Source: Bacteroidales bacterium (GTDB lineage: Bacteria > Bacteroidota > Bacteroidia > Bacteroidales > FEN-979). From it: DNA of 17,185 bases. Below the pieces are notes generated by a model that saw only the letters and a program-made list of their open reading frames with translations, did not search any database and had not been told where the DNA came from. Position numbers and translations under genes: made by a program. Position 1 is the stretch's first letter. Every line of letters starts with the position of its first letter. The stretch lies in the NCBI GenBank assembly GCA_016926765.1, contig JAFGNY010000370.1, positions 1 to 17,185 of the forward strand. Reading direction: 5' to 3'. Positions 15,094-17,185 of the stretch are shown in pieces.

Positions 15094-17023
15094 CCTCCAG
15101 TTGATCATGCAACCGCTCCCATTCATTCAGCACTTCTGCCAATTTTGATTTTAATGCCTCGTACTCCGAATATAACTCACCATTCCCGATTTGAACAATA
15201 AATTGTTCCGGATTTCCCAAAATGTACTCTTTTTCCCTGATCAGTTGATCGAGATGATCGATCTCCTGTTCCCTTCTCTCTATCTGTGTTTTAACTTTTC
15301 GTACCTCCCGTTCTACGGCTTTCTTTTTTTCCCGGCCCAACTTGTTATCCGAAACACTATCAGACCGGGTTGTCATGGTTCCCGGCCGATCCGTTAGTTC
15401 CAGTTGTCTGAGCGTTTCCATGTTACGCTGATATAAAAAGTCATAGATATCTCCGATGTATTCTTTGATCACGTGGTTTTTAAACTCAAACACCCGGTTG
15501 GAAAGCCCCTGTAAAAAATCCCGGTCGTGAGATACCAGAATGATCGTACCCGTAAACTGGAGTAATGCGTTCTTTAAAATATCCTTTGATCGCATATCCA
15601 GGTGGTTGGTCGGCTCATCAAGCACCAGTAAATTACACGGCGTTAGTAACAACCTGGCTAATGAAAGACGTGATTTTTCCCCACCCGAAAGTACCTTTAC
15701 CTTTTTATCAATCGTTTCCCCCGAAAATAAGAAATTGCCTAAGATAGTCCTGATCCTGGGTCTGATATCACCTACAGCAATGTCGTCGATGGTTTGAAAC
15801 ACGGTTTTATTGGGATCCAGATAATCTGCCTGATCCTGGGCATAGTATCCCAGGATCACGTTATGACCATGTTTCAAGGTTCCTGTGTAATCTAACTGAC
15901 CGGCGATAATTTTCGATAACGTTGTTTTTCCCTCTCCGTTTTTACCAACAAAAGCGATCCTGTCGCCCTTGATCACCTGGAAAGTTAAATCTGTCAGTAC
16001 ATTTTTCGTAGAATAGCATTTCCCTAATCCCTGCGCTTCAAGGATTATTTTTCCGGAATGCGGAGCCGGAGGGAACGTAAAAAAGATACCTGATTCATCG
16101 ATCCGGTCAATTTCGATGGGATCAATCTTCTCAAGCATCTTGATTCTGGATTGTACCTGGCTCGACTTGGTAGCTTTGTATCGGAACCGCTCAATAAACC
16201 GTTCAACCTGCCTGATCTGACGTTGTTGATTATTGTATGTAGCCAGTTGACTTTCCATACGTTCTTCGCGCATCTCAATATATCCGGAATAGTTTGATTT
16301 ATAATCGTAAATCTTTCCAAGGGAAATTTCGATCGTCCGCCTGGTTACATTGTCTAATAAAGCCCTGTCGTGAGAAACCAGAACAACTATGCCATGATAG
16401 TTGATCAAAAAGGATTCCAACCACTGAATAGACTCAATGTCAAGGTGATTTGTCGGCTCATCCAGAAGGATCAGGTCGGGTTGTTGTAATAAAATCTTTG
16501 CGATCTCCACACGCATTCGCCATCCACTGCTAAACTCCTTTAATGGCCGGGTAAATTCTGCAGGATCAAACCCAAGACCGGTCAATGTTTTTTCTATGTA
16601 AATATGAGCTGTTTGACCACCTATTAAATGATACCGTTCATAGGCATCGTGATGTATTCTCAGAATGTGTTGATATGCTGCCGACGAAAAATCCCTTCTT
16701 TGATCCAGTTCAGCTTCGAGCTGTTCGATTTTTTTCTTCAACGACTCTACTTCAAGAAATGCACTCTTCGCCTCGTCATAAACCGGGCGCGTACTATGGA
16801 TAGTCATCTCCTGTGGCAGATAACCGATGGTACAACCATCCGGAGAGATGATATCTCCTTCATCTGGCTGCTGGATCCCTTTGATGATCCTGAGTAACGT
16901 GGATTTACCGGCCCCGTTTTTTCCCACAAGTCCAATCCGGTCTTTCTCATTCAGGATAAACGAAACGTGGTCGAACAGATATTCTCCACTGAATTGAACC
17001 GATACGTTGTTAACTGAAATCAT
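15065..17023 (-). CDS. ABC-F family ATPase, YheS/Uup-like ribosome-associated
   Basis: 652 residues, two ABC ATPase domains and no membrane helices, so a soluble ABC-F protein, not a transporter. Domain 1 (1-240): Walker A GKNGAGKST (34-42), signature FSSGW (164-168), LILLDEPTNHLD (184-195), switch His in SHDR (217-220). Linker 245-305 is long and helical with many Arg, Gln and Glu (MREERM...RQIRQVERFIERFRYKATKSSQVQSR); in ABC-F proteins this P-site motif reaches the peptidyl-tRNA. Domain 2 (325-530): Walker A GKNGEGKTT (360-368), signature LSGGEK (445-450), LLVLDEPTNHLD (465-476). Residues 560-645 form a charged coiled coil as in YheS and Uup. Both catalytic Glu and both Walker A Lys are present. 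Members ease stalled translation, and some give antibiotic resistance; I see nothing that specifically marks resistance. The ATG follows a -7 box by seven bases. Confidence 0.92.
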   Translation of the reverse strand: MISVNNVSVQFSGEYLFDHVSFILNEKDRIGLVGKNGAGKSTLLRIIKGIQQPDEGDIISPDGCTIGYLPQEMTIHSTRPVYDEAKSAFLEVESLKKKIEQLEAELDQRRDFSSAAYQHILRIHHDAYERYHLIGGQTAHIYIEKTLTGLGFDPAEFTRPLKEFSSGWRMRVEIAKILLQQPDLILLDEPTNHLDIESIQWLESFLINYHGIVVLVSHDRALLDNVTRRTIEISLGKIYDYKSNYSGYIEMREERMESQLATYNNQQRQIRQVERFIERFRYKATKSSQVQSRIKMLEKIDPIEIDRIDESGIFFTFPPAPHSGKIILEAQGLGKCYSTKNVLTDLTFQVIKGDRIAFVGKNGEGKTTLSKIIAGQLDYTGTLKHGHNVILGYYAQDQADYLDPNKTVFQTIDDIAVGDIRPRIRTILGNFLFSGETIDKKVKVLSGGEKSRLSLARLLLTPCNLLVLDEPTNHLDMRSKDILKNALLQFTGTIILVSHDRDFLQGLSNRVFEFKNHVIKEYIGDIYDFLYQRNMETLRQLELTDRPGTMTTRSDSVSDNKLGREKKKAVEREVRKVKTQIERREQEIDHLDQLIREKEYILGNPEQFIVQIGNGELYSEYEALKSKLAEVLNEWERLHDQLEAISHDEASP

Positions 17024-17030
17024 ACGGCTG

Positions 17031-17038
17031 CAAAAATA
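17031..17038 (-). promoter_or_regulatory. -7 promoter element of the ABC-F gene
   Basis: The minus strand reads TATTTTTG, matching TAnnTTTG, with seven bases before the ATG at 17023. The spacing equals that at the aspartate kinase gene and again predicts a nearly leaderless mRNA. The -33 position falls within the terminator hairpin and has no TTTG. Confidence 0.5.
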
Positions 17039-17039
17039 A

Positions 17040-17069
17040 AAAAAAGAGGCTCTTTTGAGCCTCTTTTTT
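17040..17069. terminator. Rho-independent terminator, bidirectional shape
   Basis: A perfect 13-bp inverted repeat (A6-GAGGCTC / GAGCCTC-T6) encloses a TTTT loop. On the minus strand the hairpin is followed by a run of eight T, ending the T9SS cargo gene whose stop codon lies 33 bases upstream. The final T of that run is the first base of the ABC-F -7 box. On the plus strand six T follow the GC stem, so it could also stop transcription coming from the left. Confidence 0.9.
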
Positions 17070-17101
17070 CATGTGATCGCAGAATTCTCCGCTTTCTTAA
17101 A

Positions 17102-17185
17102 TTATCGGGTAATCGTGATCTTTTCGGTGCGTACACCCTGTGCGGTGGTAACCTTCACAAAGTAAACGCCCGATTGCAACGTTGA
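17102..17185 (-). CDS. C-terminal end of a T9SS-exported protein (cut by right edge)
   Basis: The last 27 codons and a TAA stop (17104-17102) of a minus-strand gene that begins beyond the window. The residues read STLQSGVYFVKV, then TTAQGVRTEKITITR, the closing strands of a type A T9SS sorting domain (SGVYFVKV followed by a short basic strand). The mature protein is thus predicted to be secreted or attached to the surface; its function lies in the missing part. The terminator at 17040-17069 ends its transcript. Confidence 0.8.
   Translation of the reverse strand, partial: STLQSGVYFVKVTTAQGVRTEKITITR

Noticed and set aside
15065..17023. ABC-F gene as an antibiotic-resistance determinant
   Set aside because: The protein has the YheS/Uup layout of housekeeping ABC-F members and no leader peptide or mobile-element context; resistance cannot be claimed.

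Overview
The window is ordinary chromosomal DNA from a member of the phylum Bacteroidetes (Bacteroidota), probably a free-living or environmental Bacteroidales-like lineage. The lineage signs are two proteins ending in type IX secretion (T9SS) sorting domains, a TonB-dependent receptor with an N-terminal carboxypeptidase-regulatory-like domain, a probable PPi-type phosphofructokinase, and upstream regions carrying the Bacteroidetes promoter pattern (-33 TTTG, about 19 bp, -7 TAnnTTTG) instead of Shine-Dalgarno sequences. There are eleven protein-coding genes, two of them cut by the window edges. I see no tRNA, rRNA, CRISPR array, insertion sequence or phage gene, and no gene-free stretch longer than about 185 bases.

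Left part (1-7011), all on the minus strand. In transcription order: mfd (transcription-repair coupling factor), a CNNM/CBS/CorC-type membrane protein, a lamin-tail-domain protein exported by T9SS, and the N-terminal 340 residues of a TonB-dependent outer-membrane receptor that runs off the left edge. Two track-style starts must be moved. The mfd reading frame opens at a TTG inside its own -33 box, so GTG at 6959 is preferred. The CNNM frame opens inside its own -7 box, so ATG at 3461 is preferred.

Centre (7002-10813). Divergent promoters separate mfd from a plus-strand aspartate kinase. Convergent to the kinase are two minus-strand metabolic genes: a phosphofructokinase with residues of the pyrophosphate-dependent type, and, upstream of it, a D-2-hydroxyacid dehydrogenase. 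The PFK has its own promoter.

Right part (10814-17185). A plus-strand run holds an RND/MMPL-type exporter, glucose-1-phosphate thymidylyltransferase (rmlA) and a short-chain-type polyprenyl diphosphate synthase, with gaps of 29 and 3 bp. It is probably one transcription unit tied to the cell envelope (nucleotide sugar, isoprenoid, lipid or hydrophobic export). It ends head-on in a two-domain ABC-F ATPase gene on the minus strand, with a 29-bp overlap of the coding ends. A strong rho-independent terminator sits just upstream of the ABC-F gene, and its U-tract runs into the ABC-F -7 box. Beyond it lie the last 27 codons of another T9SS cargo gene.

I found no undescribed multi-gene system. The points most worth checking are regulatory: closely packed divergent promoters, probable near-leaderless mRNAs for the aspartate kinase and ABC-F genes, and the terminator/promoter overlap. 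On the protein side they are the cofactor call of the PFK and an unequal acidic-residue pair in the RND exporter. All family calls rest on motifs read by eye; no database search was run.
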